Assembly (NCBI RefSeq): GCF_023061285.1 | Contig: NZ_JAKGAM010000003.1 | Span: 1 to 64,000, forward strand | Direction of reading: 5' to 3' | Source: Chromohalobacter nigrandesensis | GTDB taxonomy: Bacteria; Pseudomonadota; Gammaproteobacteria; Pseudomonadales; Halomonadaceae | Length of the DNA stretch: 64,000 nucleotides | In this document: positions 10,215-18,670 of the stretch, piece by piece | Numbering within the stretch: position 1 is the stretch's first letter | Layout of the letters: the number at the start of each line of letters is the position of its first letter | The notes under the pieces: generated by a model | Database searches by the model: none | Told to the model about the DNA's origin: nothing | Seen by the model: the letters and a program-made list of their open reading frames with translations, nothing else | Made by a program: the position numbers and the translations under genes

Positions 10215-10236
10215 ACGGGTACCTTCGGGTGCCCGT
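10215..10236 (+). terminator. Hairpin after dksA
   Basis: ACGGGTACC pairs with GGTGCCCGT around a TTCG tetraloop, giving a 9-bp stem with one G-T pair, followed by TTGTC. The U-tract is short, so this may only attenuate read-through into gluQ. Confidence 0.65.
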
Positions 10237-10262
10237 TTGTCATGGCGCAGGCCACGTAGCTC

Positions 10263-11138
10263 ATGTCATATATCGGTCGCTTCGCACCGACCCCCTCGGG
10301 ACCTCTACACCTAGGGTCGCTGATCGCGGCCCTGGCGAGCTTTCTCGACGCACGCCACGCCAAGGGGCACTGGCTCGTGCGCATCGAGGATATCGACCCG
10401 CCACGCTGCCCTAAAGGCACTGCCGATGCCATTCTCCGCCAGTTGGACGCCTTCGGCCTTACCTGGGATGGCAGCGTGCGCTACCAGAGCGAGCGTCACG
10501 CGGACTACCAGGCAGCGCTCGAGCGCCTCGCCGAGCAAGGACTTGCCTATCCGTGCAGCTGTTCGCGCAAGGAGTGGCGCGAACATGCCATCTATCCCGG
10601 CTGGTGCCGGCACGGGCCGCTACATCCCGAACGCCCCCAGGCCTGGCGGCTGCGAAGCGACCTTGGCCGGCGTCCCGTTGAATGGGAGGACCGGCGCCTG
10701 GGGCATCAGCGCTTCGATCCCGCCGAACTGGGCGACGTCATCCTCAAGCGCAAGGACGACCTCTGGGCGTATCAGCTTGCAGTGGTCATCGATGATGCCG
10801 ATCAAGGCGTATCCGATGTGGTGCGCGGCGCCGACCTCCTCGATAACACTCCCTGGCAACGTCAATTGCAAGACGCCCTGGAATTCCCGGTGCCGCGCTA
10901 TCTACACCTTCCCTTGATACTCGGTGACAACGGCCAGAAGCTCTCCAAGCAGAATCTTGCTCCGGCATTGCCGACCGACGCGGCCAGCATCCGCCACACC
11001 CTGCACCACGCCTTGCAGCGACTCGGTCAGCAGCCACCACGCGAAATGGCGCATGCCTGCGTGACCGATCAGCTCGACGCGGCGATCGGCGCCTGGTCTC
11101 CCGAGCGCCTACGCCACCTGGCAACGACCGAACACTGA
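10263..11138 (+). CDS. gluQ: Glutamyl-Q tRNA(Asp) synthetase
   Basis: Paralogue of the glutamyl-tRNA synthetase catalytic core that attaches glutamate to the queuosine at position 34 of tRNA-Asp. The product is 291 residues and lacks the anticodon-binding half of GltX. The HIGH-type motif is in FAPTPSGPLHLGS near the N-terminus and the KMSKS-type motif is KLSKQN near residue 225. Zinc-ligand cysteines are visible in YPCSCSRKEW and YPGWCR. It follows dksA, the standard position. In Pseudomonas the next gene would be cbrA; here a cbrB-like gene follows instead. Confidence 0.94.
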   Translation: MSYIGRFAPTPSGPLHLGSLIAALASFLDARHAKGHWLVRIEDIDPPRCPKGTADAILRQLDAFGLTWDGSVRYQSERHADYQAALERLAEQGLAYPCSCSRKEWREHAIYPGWCRHGPLHPERPQAWRLRSDLGRRPVEWEDRRLGHQRFDPAELGDVILKRKDDLWAYQLAVVIDDADQGVSDVVRGADLLDNTPWQRQLQDALEFPVPRYLHLPLILGDNGQKLSKQNLAPALPTDAASIRHTLHHALQRLGQQPPREMAHACVTDQLDAAIGAWSPERLRHLATTEH

Positions 11139-11311
11139 AAACCCATGCCCGCGTAGACATCCAGCGCCCTGGCCAGCATCCTTGTCATGCCATGGTCGCA
11201 CACCCCTTGGCTTGATTCGCCTGGCCGGCAGGCGTCAGGATACAAGCCTACCGAGCGCCGCCAGCGCCGACGTTCGGCTATTCCCCATGCATTCACGCGA
11301 CCATGAGGCCC

Positions 11312-12676
11312 ATGAGCCGAATCCTGATCGTCGAAAACGAAGACACGCCGCGTCAGGCCCTGAAGGACCTGCTCGAGCGTCAGGCGTACCGCGTCGCGAC
11401 CGCCGCGTCGCTCGACGCCGCCCAGGCGCTGGCCCCACAGACCTTCGACCTGGTGATCTGCGATCTGCGCCTGGCAGGAGAAGACGGCACGCAGATGCTC
11501 GCGCTGAGCGCCCCGACACCGGTATTGGTAATGACCGACCACGCCAGCCTGCGCAAGGCTGTGGTCGCGCTCAAGGAAGGCGCCGTCGATTGTATCGCCA
11601 AGCCCGTCGATGACGATGACGTCCTGGCGACCGTGTCACACGTGCTAGCACGCCCGGCAACCAAGGACACCGCCTCTCCTAGTGGCGTTCCTCGCGGCAT
11701 GATCGGCGAGTGCGTCGCCATGCAGCGTGTCTACGAACGCATCCGCAAGACGGCGCACGCCGATGTCACTGTACTCGTGCAGGGTGAATCGGGTACCGGC
11801 AAGGAACTGGTCGCGCGCGCGCTGCATCGCCAGAGCCGTCGCGCCAAGGCGCCGCTGATCTGCGTCAACTGCGCTGCGATCCCCGAGACCCTGATCGAAT
11901 CCGAACTCTTCGGCCACGAAAAGGGCGCCTTCACGGGAGCCAACAGTGCACGCACCGGCCTGGTCGAAGCCGCCGATGGCGGCACGCTCTTCCTCGACGA
12001 GATCGGCGAGCTGCCCATGGATGCTCAGGCCCGCCTGCTACGCGTGCTTCAGGAAGGCGAGATCCGACGCATCGGCTCGGTGGAGACGCGCTACGTCGAC
12101 GTACGCCTGATCGCGGCGACGCATCGTGACCTGCACTCGCTGTCGCGCAGCGGCGAATTCAGGCTCGACCTCTACTATCGCCTCAATGTCATGCAGATCG
12201 AGCTGCCACCGCTTCGCGAGCGCGACGACGATATTCTCACCATTGCCCAGGCCCTGCTCGAGCGGGCTTGCACCCGCCATGCGCGACCAGGATTGCGCTT
12301 ATCGCGCGCCGCACATCGCGACATCCTCGGTTACGCTTGGCCAGGCAATGTGCGTGAGCTGGAAAACGCCCTGGAACGCGGCGTCATTCTCGCCGAGGGC
12401 CACCTTATCCACCCCGGCGATCTCGGCCTCCCCCTGGAACGCAGACAAGAGTCGGCCTCTGGATCTCCCGAACCGTCCGACGCCCCCGAAGAGGGCGAGG
12501 TTCTCGACGACGACCTGTCTCTGGAAGACTACTTCCAGCATTTCGTCCTCGAGCATCAGGCGCAGATGAGTGAAACCGAGCTGGCCCAGAAGCTGGGCAT
12601 CAGCCGCAAATGCCTGTGGGAGCGTCGTCAGCGTCTGGGCATTCCGCGCAAGAAAAATGCTCGCCGCCTGGCGTGA
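11312..12676 (+). CDS. cbrB: CbrB-like sigma-54-dependent response regulator
   Basis: NtrC-family activator of about 454 residues. The receiver domain (1-115) has phospho-acceptor Asp51, Thr75 and Lys97, but the acidic pair reads E8-N9 where E-D is usual. The AAA+ domain has Walker A GESGTGKE at 158-165 and an intact sigma-54 contact motif GAFTGA at 205-210. A Fis-type helix-turn-helix ends the protein ([20 protein letters not shown]). The gluQ-to-pcnB/folK/panB/panC context is that of Pseudomonas cbrB. No histidine kinase gene is adjacent. An in-frame ATG nine bases upstream is an alternative start; neither has a strong ribosome site. It probably activates the sigma-54 promoter 244 bases downstream. 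Confidence 0.88.
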   Translation: MSRILIVENEDTPRQALKDLLERQAYRVATAASLDAAQALAPQTFDLVICDLRLAGEDGTQMLALSAPTPVLVMTDHASLRKAVVALKEGAVDCIAKPVDDDDVLATVSHVLARPATKDTASPSGVPRGMIGECVAMQRVYERIRKTAHADVTVLVQGESGTGKELVARALHRQSRRAKAPLICVNCAAIPETLIESELFGHEKGAFTGANSARTGLVEAADGGTLFLDEIGELPMDAQARLLRVLQEGEIRRIGSVETRYVDVRLIAATHRDLHSLSRSGEFRLDLYYRLNVMQIELPPLRERDDDILTIAQALLERACTRHARPGLRLSRAAHRDILGYAWPGNVRELENALERGVILAEGHLIHPGDLGLPLERRQESASGSPEPSDAPEEGEVLDDDLSLEDYFQHFVLEHQAQMSETELAQKLGISRKCLWERRQRLGIPRKKNARRLA

Positions 12677-12794
12677 CACCCCTTGATCTCGCCGTCGAGC
12701 ACCTTTTCGATTCCTGCCGCGACTATGGTCTAAGCGCATCTCCCGGCCTTTTCAGAGATCCTATGCGCCTTGGTGACGGGGCTGATGCACCAGT

Positions 12795-12845
12795 TGTTAC
12801 CATCCCACACAAGAGATGCCCCGTTATGCGGCAATTTCGGTAACA
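12795..12845 (+). promoter_or_regulatory. Candidate CbrB activator half-sites
   Basis: TGTTAC at 12795-12800 and its inverse GTAACA at 12840-12845 lie 75-125 bases upstream of the sigma-54 promoter, a normal distance for an enhancer-binding activator. TGTTAC/GTAACA inverted half-sites are, as I recall, what CbrB recognises at Pseudomonas crc-type promoters; the 39-base spacing here is longer than a single palindrome, so these could be two separate half-sites. Confidence 0.5.
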
Positions 12846-12919
12846 CCAAGCTCCCTCAGAACGTAGGGAACTTTCATTAAAAACCATAAAACATTGATAA
12901 AAAAGAAAAAAACAAATGG

Positions 12920-12935
12920 TGGCACGACCACTGCA
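12920..12935 (+). promoter_or_regulatory. Sigma-54 promoter of the CrcZ-like RNA
   Basis: TGGCACG, four bases, then CTGCA matches the RpoN consensus TGGCACG-N4-TTGCW in all but one position. The invariant GG (12921-12922) and GC (12933-12934) are exactly ten bases apart. Transcription should start about twelve bases after the GC, near 12944-12946. No other sequence this close to consensus was noticed in the window, and it stands between an activator with an intact GAFTGA motif and the RNA it would drive. Confidence 0.85.
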
Positions 12936-12945
12936 ACATATAGAT

Positions 12946-13436
12946 CAAGAAAAACAACAGCCGGACGCCCGGCGGCGCACGAACAACCACAATAACGTAC
13001 GCCGCAGGTGCTCAGCCCGACATCGGCAACCACAAATACAACAACGTCGAGCTGGAACATCGCAAGCGAATCGCCAACAACAACAAACGAGACGCAACGC
13101 GAGTCGACCGCCAACAACAACAAGACGGTCGAGATCCGGAACCGAACCAGGACGCGACGCTTCATGCGAGGCCCAACAAGAACAATGCTCTCGCCCGAAG
13201 CATCCCGACGACAACAACAACATGTCGGGAGAAACGATGTCGTCGTGGTTGGATTATTGTTTTGAATACGAGGTGGTCACCATGCGGGAAGAGTCACAAC
13301 AACAAGAATACTGCTTGCCTGCCGGATTTCATTGGTGACTGTGGTGCGTATTCAAGGCGATGCGCCATCACGAAGAAGAAACAGCAGCAAGGACGTTGCA
13401 CAGCACACTTAGGGGAGGCCATCGGGTCTCCCCTTT
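12946..13436 (+). ncRNA. crcZ: CrcZ-like Hfq/Crc-titrating small RNA (predicted)
   Basis: Non-coding transcript of about 490 nt predicted from a sigma-54 promoter at its 5' end and an intrinsic terminator at its 3' end. No credible protein is encoded: frames give low-complexity runs of Q, N and T. The strand contains about nine A-rich CA motifs of the AANAANAA kind (clusters near 12953, 12982, 13036, 13075, 13112, 13174, 13211, 13297 and 13372). By hand pairing, seven tandem, non-overlapping hairpins each expose one such motif in the loop. Pseudomonas CrcZ (about 400 nt, CA-motif rich, sigma-54 and CbrB dependent) sits in the same place between cbrB and pcnB. The role, relief of Hfq/Crc translational repression, is inferred from that family. 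Confidence 0.85.
13411..13436 (+). terminator. Intrinsic terminator of the CrcZ-like RNA
   Basis: AGGGGAGGCC and GGTCTCCCCT form a 10-bp stem (one G-T pair) capped by ATCG and followed by TTTCTAATAT. It lies about 130 bases before pcnB and separates the small RNA from that gene. Confidence 0.85.
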
Positions 13437-13565
13437 CTAATATGTCATATATTCCTCTACTCCCAAGATGGACTGTTCTCGCTGCCCATCACGCCACATC
13501 CTTTGCAAGCCAAGGAGTGTCGGCTTACACTGGCCACTTCGCTCTCCGCAAGTCGTTAACGACGC

Positions 13566-14981
13566 ATGTTCAAAGGATTTACCCGCTTTCTCCAACGCCC
13601 CGGTGAACGTTTGAAGACCCTGTTTGGCGCCCAAGAGGCCTCCGGCCACTCCACGCCCACGCTGCGCGTCATCCCACGTGACCAACACGACGTATCGCGG
13701 CGCCTGTTCAGCGAGAATGCCCTCAAGGTATTGTATCGCCTGCATAATGCCGGCCATGAAGCCTACTTGGTCGGTGGCTGCGTACGTGACTCACTGCTCG
13801 GAAAGGTCCCCAAAGACTTCGATATCGCCACCGATGCCACACCGGAAGAAATACGCACGCTGTTTCGCAACTCACGCATCATCGGACGCCGCTTTCGTAT
13901 CGTTCACGTGCGCTTCGGCCGCGAGGTAATCGAAGTCACGACCTTCCGTGGGCGGCCCGGCGACGACCAGGACACCACGCATTCCCAGCAATCCGACGAC
14001 GGCTTGCTGCTGCGTGACAACGTCTGGGGCACCATCGAGGAAGACGCGCTACGTCGCGACTTCACGGTCAATGCGCTTTACTACAACATCGCCGACTTCT
14101 CGATTCACGACTGGGCCGACGGTGTGAATGATCTCGAAGCCCGCACTCTGCGCTTGATCGGCGACCCCGAGGTGCGCTATCGCGAGGACCCGGTGCGCAT
14201 GCTGCGTGCCATGCGCTTCGCCGCCAAGCTGGACTTCGATATCGAGCCGCGCACTGAGGCCCCGATTCTCGAATTGGCACCCTTGCTGTTGCAGATCCCG
14301 CCCGCACGCCTGTTCGAGGAAGTGCTCAAGCTCTTCCTTTCCGGACAAGCACTGCGTACCTTCGAGCTGCTCCGCGAGTATGGCTTGTTCGCCATGCTAT
14401 TCCCCGAGGCCGAAGAGGCCATCACAGAACGCGCGTGGGCAAGGCCACTGATCGAGCAGGCCCTGATCAACACCGACCGGCGCATCCAGGAAGAACGCCC
14501 CGTCACTCCGGCGTTTCTGTACGGTGCCATACTATGGCCCGGCATGCGGCTACGCGCCGAGCGCCTCGAGGGCGACGGCATGCCGCCGATCCCCGCGCAG
14601 CAGACCGCCTCGCAGCAAAGCATTTCGCGGCAACTGCAGCACACCACGATCCCCAAACGCTTCAGCATGCCGATGCGGGAAATCTGGGACCTTCAGCAAC
14701 GCTTGCCCAAGCGTCGCGGCAAACGTGCCTTCCAGACCCTGGAGCATACTCGCTTCCGCGCCGCCTATGACTTCCTCCTGCTGCGGGAAAGCGCCGGTGA
14801 GATCGATCCCGGGCTCGGTGCTTGGTGGACGGCCTTCCAGGAAGGCGACGACCACGAGCAGGCACGCCTGATCGCCAAGACCAGCGGCTCCCCGGCTGGC
14901 ACGTCCGACCGCCCCAAGCGTCGCCGTCGTCGGCGGCGCAATCCGTCCTCCGAGCACGGCAATGATGGACGCCAGGAGTGA
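13566..14981 (+). CDS. pcnB: Poly(A) polymerase I
   Basis: Adds 3' poly(A) tails that mark RNA for decay. The nucleotidyltransferase head contains GGCVRD and the metal-binding DFDIATD (residues about 65-90). The tRNA-nucleotidyltransferase-like body follows (REDPVRMLRAMRFAAKL), and a very basic tail rich in KRRRRRRR ends the 471-residue protein, as expected for PcnB rather than Cca. It overlaps folK by 20 bases. The 5' flank holds the CrcZ-like RNA and its terminator, so pcnB should have its own promoter near 13450-13560. Confidence 0.95.
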   Translation: MFKGFTRFLQRPGERLKTLFGAQEASGHSTPTLRVIPRDQHDVSRRLFSENALKVLYRLHNAGHEAYLVGGCVRDSLLGKVPKDFDIATDATPEEIRTLFRNSRIIGRRFRIVHVRFGREVIEVTTFRGRPGDDQDTTHSQQSDDGLLLRDNVWGTIEEDALRRDFTVNALYYNIADFSIHDWADGVNDLEARTLRLIGDPEVRYREDPVRMLRAMRFAAKLDFDIEPRTEAPILELAPLLLQIPPARLFEEVLKLFLSGQALRTFELLREYGLFAMLFPEAEEAITERAWARPLIEQALINTDRRIQEERPVTPAFLYGAILWPGMRLRAERLEGDGMPPIPAQQTASQQSISRQLQHTTIPKRFSMPMREIWDLQQRLPKRRGKRAFQTLEHTRFRAAYDFLLLRESAGEIDPGLGAWWTAFQEGDDHEQARLIAKTSGSPAGTSDRPKRRRRRRRNPSSEHGNDGRQE

Positions 14982-15462
14982 CCGCGTAACGGCCTATATC
15001 GGCCTGGGCAGCAATCTGGATGGGCCGCGCGAACATGTCTCGCGCGCCCTGAAAGAACTCGATACCCTGCCGCTGACTCACTTGGCGGGGTATTCCTCCC
15101 TATATGCCTCGGCGCCGGTAGGCCCCCAGGATCAACCCGACTTCATCAATGCCGTTGCTTGCGTATCCACGCGACTCTCGCCGCTGGCCTTGCTCGACCA
15201 ACTGCAGGCACTCGAGCAACGCCACCGTCGGGTCCGCCAGCGCCATTGGGGGCCACGCACGCTGGATCTCGATCTCTTGCTCTATGCCGACCTCCAATGG
15301 CAAACATCGCGCCTGACGCTCCCTCACCCAGCCATGCACGAGCGAGCCTTCGTGCTCGTCCCCCTGGCGGAGCTCGCACCCGAGGTAACGCTTGCGGGCA
15401 AGACCAGCGCCACCTTAGCGAAGCACCATAATAGTGCAGGCCTGCACCGCCTTCTTCCCTAA
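14962..15462 (+). CDS. folK: 2-amino-4-hydroxy-6-hydroxymethyldihydropteridine pyrophosphokinase
   Basis: Transfers pyrophosphate from ATP to the pterin alcohol in folate synthesis; its product feeds dihydropteroate synthase (folP, also in this window). The 166-residue protein shows AYIGLGSNL near the N-terminus and the HPPK signature RHWGPRTLDLDLLLY, which carries the metal-binding aspartates. The start overlaps the pcnB 3' end by 20 bases, so translation is probably coupled. A second ATG follows immediately and cannot be excluded as the start. Confidence 0.95.
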   Translation: MMDARSDRVTAYIGLGSNLDGPREHVSRALKELDTLPLTHLAGYSSLYASAPVGPQDQPDFINAVACVSTRLSPLALLDQLQALEQRHRRVRQRHWGPRTLDLDLLLYADLQWQTSRLTLPHPAMHERAFVLVPLAELAPEVTLAGKTSATLAKHHNSAGLHRLLP

Positions 15463-15574
15463 AAGTCGTGTTGCAGCCAATATGTTACCGATACACACTT
15501 CCGGCGCCCCAAGGTAACGTTTGCGGTAACACGTACCCTAGGCCCGAGCGGGCCACCACAGCATGGAATATCTC

Positions 15575-16366
15575 ATGAAAACCGTCACCTTGAGCCACCT
15601 CAATGCCTTCAAGCGTGCCAGCGAACCGTTCAGTTGCCTGACGGCCTACGATGCGTCGTTCGCACAGCACGCGGACGCCGCCGGTATCGATGTGTTGCTG
15701 GTGGGCGATTCACTGGGCATGGTACTGCAAGGTCATGCCAGCACGATTCCCGTGACGCTCGACGACATCCTTTACCACACGCGCTGCGTGGCGCGCGGCA
15801 AGCAGCGTAGCCTGTTGATGGTCGACCTGCCCTTCATGAGCAACGCCGATACGGGCCAGCTATTGCGCGATGCTGGCGCCCTGATGCGCGCCGGCGCCGA
15901 GCTCGTCAAGATCGAAGGCGCGGGATGGATGCACGACGATGTGCGCGCACTCACGCAACGTGGCGTGCCGATATGCGCGCATCTGGGCCTGACACCCCAG
16001 AGCGTGCATCAGTTCGGCGGCTACAAGGTGCAAGGACGCGAACAGGACGACGCCCAGCGCATCGTCGATGATGCGCGCTTGCTGGTCGACGCCGGCGCGT
16101 CGGTGATCCTGCTCGAGTGCGTGCCCGCCGTGCTGGGTCGCGCCGTGCGCGATGCCGTGGAGGTCCCGGTGATCGGAATCGGCGCCGGTCCCGATGTGGA
16201 TGGCCAGATATTGGTAATGCATGACATCCTTGGCGTGACGCACGGGCGGCCGCCACGTTTCGCCAAGAACTTTCTAACCGGCCGCGATAGCATTCAGGCC
16301 GCGTTCGCGGCTTACCACGACGCCGTCAAGACACGCCAGTTTCCCGCCGAGGAGCATAGTTTTTGA
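15575..16366 (+). CDS. panB: 3-methyl-2-oxobutanoate hydroxymethyltransferase
   Basis: First step of pantothenate synthesis: transfers a hydroxymethyl group from methylene-tetrahydrofolate to alpha-ketoisovalerate. The 263-residue TIM barrel begins MKTVTLSHLNAFK and has GDSLGMVLQGH and the VPVIGIGAGPDVDGQILV segment. An ATG twelve bases upstream is possible, but MKTVTL matches relatives. Its TGA overlaps the panC ATG by one base. Upstream, TGTTAC at 15483 and GTAACA at 15526 resemble the half-sites near the CrcZ-like promoter. Confidence 0.96.
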   Translation: MKTVTLSHLNAFKRASEPFSCLTAYDASFAQHADAAGIDVLLVGDSLGMVLQGHASTIPVTLDDILYHTRCVARGKQRSLLMVDLPFMSNADTGQLLRDAGALMRAGAELVKIEGAGWMHDDVRALTQRGVPICAHLGLTPQSVHQFGGYKVQGREQDDAQRIVDDARLLVDAGASVILLECVPAVLGRAVRDAVEVPVIGIGAGPDVDGQILVMHDILGVTHGRPPRFAKNFLTGRDSIQAAFAAYHDAVKTRQFPAEEHSF

Positions 16367-17217
16367 TGTTGACGCTGCACGACATCGCCGAATTACGTGC
16401 CCACCTGACTCCTTACCGCCGCGATGGCCAGCGTATCGCCCTGGTGCCGACCATGGGTAATTTGCACGCGGGGCATCTGGCCTTGATCGACGCCGCGCGC
16501 CGTGACGCGGATGTGGTGGTCGCCACCATCTTCGTCAATCCTCTGCAGTTCGGGGAGGGCGAGGACTTCGAGCGCTATCCACGCACGCTCGATACCGATA
16601 CTCAGGCGCTGGCAAGCCACGGCTGCGATATCATCTTCGCCCCCAGTGCCGATACGCTTTATCCTCAGGGCCACGCTCACCTCACCCAGGTCAGTGTCCC
16701 CCAGGTCTCGGAAGGCCTGTGCAGCGCCAATCGGCCCGGGCATTTCACCGGCGTGGCCACGGTCGTCAGCCTGCTCTTCCATCTCGTGCAGCCCGATATC
16801 GCTTATTTCGGGCGCAAGGATTACCAGCAGCTGACGGTGATTCGCAAGATGGTCGCCGATCTGCATTTCCCCATCGACATCGTCGGCGTGCCCACCCAAC
16901 GCGCCGAGGACGGCCTGGCGCTGTCGTCGCGCAATGGTTATCTAAGCGCCACGGAACGTCAGCGCGCCCCGGCACTGTATCGTATCCTGTGCCAGGTGCG
17001 TGACGCACTACAAAGTGACACTACCCCGGCGTCGGCGCTGCGCGAGGGCTTGGCGAGCCTCGCCGCGGAGGGCTTCAAACCCGATTACCTGGAGCTGCGT
17101 CGCGCCCAGGATATGGGGCCAGTCGCGGTGGATACCCGCGAAACGATCCTGCTCGCCGCGGCGCACCTCGGTACCACCCGCTTGATCGACAATCTTCCGG
17201 TCAGCTTGCCGCACTGA
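16366..17217 (+). CDS. panC: Pantoate--beta-alanine ligase
   Basis: ATP-dependent condensation of pantoate with beta-alanine to give pantothenate. The 283-residue Rossmann-type enzyme has VPTMGNLHAGH, containing the HIGH-like motif, near residues 28-38, and FGRKDYQQL and ALSSRNGYLS further on. The ATG is fused to the panB stop as TGATG with GAGGAG upstream. A TTG one codon earlier is a less likely start. No panD was seen in the window, so beta-alanine supply must be encoded elsewhere. Confidence 0.96.
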   Translation: MLTLHDIAELRAHLTPYRRDGQRIALVPTMGNLHAGHLALIDAARRDADVVVATIFVNPLQFGEGEDFERYPRTLDTDTQALASHGCDIIFAPSADTLYPQGHAHLTQVSVPQVSEGLCSANRPGHFTGVATVVSLLFHLVQPDIAYFGRKDYQQLTVIRKMVADLHFPIDIVGVPTQRAEDGLALSSRNGYLSATERQRAPALYRILCQVRDALQSDTTPASALREGLASLAAEGFKPDYLELRRAQDMGPVAVDTRETILLAAAHLGTTRLIDNLPVSLPH

Positions 17218-17243
17218 TCAGTTACCTTATCTCCATCACATTA

Positions 17244-17269
17244 CGCCGGTATACCTGCTCATGCCGGCG
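17244..17269 (+). terminator. Weak hairpin after panC
   Basis: CGCCGGTAT pairs with ATGCCGGCG (9 bp, one G-T pair) around ACCTGCTC. No U-tract follows, so factor-independent termination is uncertain; it may protect the panBC mRNA 3' end. Confidence 0.35.
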
Positions 17270-17355
17270 ATCTACGCCCACTACCCGATTGTCGCGCGGC
17301 ATCGTACTCACCTATTCTGAATGTATCGTCCCTCTACGCTGATCAGGAGACTCTC

Positions 17356-18537
17356 ATGGAAGACGTGGTGATCGTAGCCGCGAGGCGCACCGCCATCGGC
17401 AGTTTCGGCGGCGCCCTCGCCAGCCTTCCCGCGACCCAGCTCGGCGCCACGGTCATCGCGGATTTGCTCGCGCATACCGGCGTGCCCCCCGAACAGGTCG
17501 ACGAGGCTCTGCTCGGCCAGGTGCTGGCCGCCGGATGCGGTCAGAACCCTGCCCGCCAGGCGGCCATAAACGCGGGACTACCTTCCGCCGTACCGGCGAT
17601 GACTATCAACAAGGTCTGCGGCTCCGGTCTCAAGGCACTGCATCTGGCGACCCAGGCCATCCGCTGTGGCGACGCCGAACTGATCATTGCCGGTGGCCAG
17701 GAGAACATGTCACTCGCCCCGCACATGCTGCCGAACTCGCGTACCGGCCAACGCATGGGCGACTGGACGGCGGTGGACACGATGATCCGCGACGGCCTGT
17801 GGGATGCCTTCAACGACATCCACATGGGCATCACCGCCGAGAATCTAGCCGAGAAATACGGCATTACCCGCGAGGAGATGGATGCTTTTGCCGCCGCTTC
17901 CCAGCAGAAGGCGGCCGCTGCCATCGAGGAAGGACGTTTTGCTGGACAGATCGTGCCGGTCGAGATTCCCCAGCGCAAAGCTGACCCGCTCCATGTCACC
18001 ACCGATGAGGAGCCACGCGCAGGCGTAACCGCCGAACAACTCGCCGGTATGCGCCCGGCCTTCAAGCGCGATGGCACCGTCACCGCCGGCAATGCCTCTT
18101 CGCTCAACGACGGCGCTGCCGTGACCATGCTCTGCTCGGCGAAGAAAGCGAAAGCGCTTGGTCTGGAGCCCCTCGCTGTGATCAAGGCCTATGCCAACGC
18201 CGGGGTCGACCCTGCCATCATGGGCATCGGCCCCGCCCCCGCTACGCGACGCTGCCTGGAACGTGCCGGCTGGTCGCTCGACGAACTGGACCTGGTCGAA
18301 GCCAACGAGGCATTCGCCGCCCAGGCGCTCGCCGTCAACAAGGAACTCGGCTGGGACCCGGTCAAGATCAACGTCAATGGCGGGGCCATCGCATTGGGGC
18401 ACCCCATCGGCGCCTCGGGTTGCCGCATCCTGGTGACGCTGCTGCACGAGATGATTGCCCGCGATGCCAAGAAAGGGCTCGCGACGCTATGCATCGGCGG
18501 GGGGCAAGGCGTCGCGTTGGCTATCGAGCGCTCGTGA
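17356..18537 (+). CDS. Acetyl-CoA C-acetyltransferase (thiolase)
   Basis: Condenses two acetyl-CoA to acetoacetyl-CoA or runs in reverse; feeds polyhydroxybutyrate synthesis or ketone/fatty-acid turnover. The 393-residue thiolase has the active-site Cys88 in [12 protein letters not shown], His349 in GHPIGASG and the second catalytic Cys379 in CIGGGQG. The length and motifs are those of PhaA/AtoB-type enzymes; the precise pathway cannot be fixed without a reductase or synthase neighbour. A GGAGA site precedes the ATG. It lies alone between panC and an acyltransferase gene, outside any conserved block. Confidence 0.93.
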   Translation: MEDVVIVAARRTAIGSFGGALASLPATQLGATVIADLLAHTGVPPEQVDEALLGQVLAAGCGQNPARQAAINAGLPSAVPAMTINKVCGSGLKALHLATQAIRCGDAELIIAGGQENMSLAPHMLPNSRTGQRMGDWTAVDTMIRDGLWDAFNDIHMGITAENLAEKYGITREEMDAFAAASQQKAAAAIEEGRFAGQIVPVEIPQRKADPLHVTTDEEPRAGVTAEQLAGMRPAFKRDGTVTAGNASSLNDGAAVTMLCSAKKAKALGLEPLAVIKAYANAGVDPAIMGIGPAPATRRCLERAGWSLDELDLVEANEAFAAQALAVNKELGWDPVKINVNGGAIALGHPIGASGCRILVTLLHEMIARDAKKGLATLCIGGGQGVALAIERS

Positions 18538-18670
18538 GGCACTAATAAAAACACTGTTTTGTAACTTAACGTAAAACCGGTGAACTTTTCGATTATCCTG
18601 CCTGCCCAACCGTTTACGGCGCCCAATCGGCGTCGTATTCGTCTTGGTTTCAACAGGAAATGTCATCGGT

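Noticed and set aside
12972-13230. Repeated AAC-rich units considered as a CRISPR array or tandem repeat
   Set aside because: The motifs are short, unequally spaced and flanked by different complementary stems, with no constant repeat of CRISPR length and no cas genes.
12916-13338. Open frames of 90-140 codons in the cbrB-pcnB gap, on both strands
   Set aside because: They translate to low-complexity Q/N/T/R or serine-rich strings caused by AAC repeats, lack ribosome sites and resemble no family. The region is better explained as non-coding RNA.
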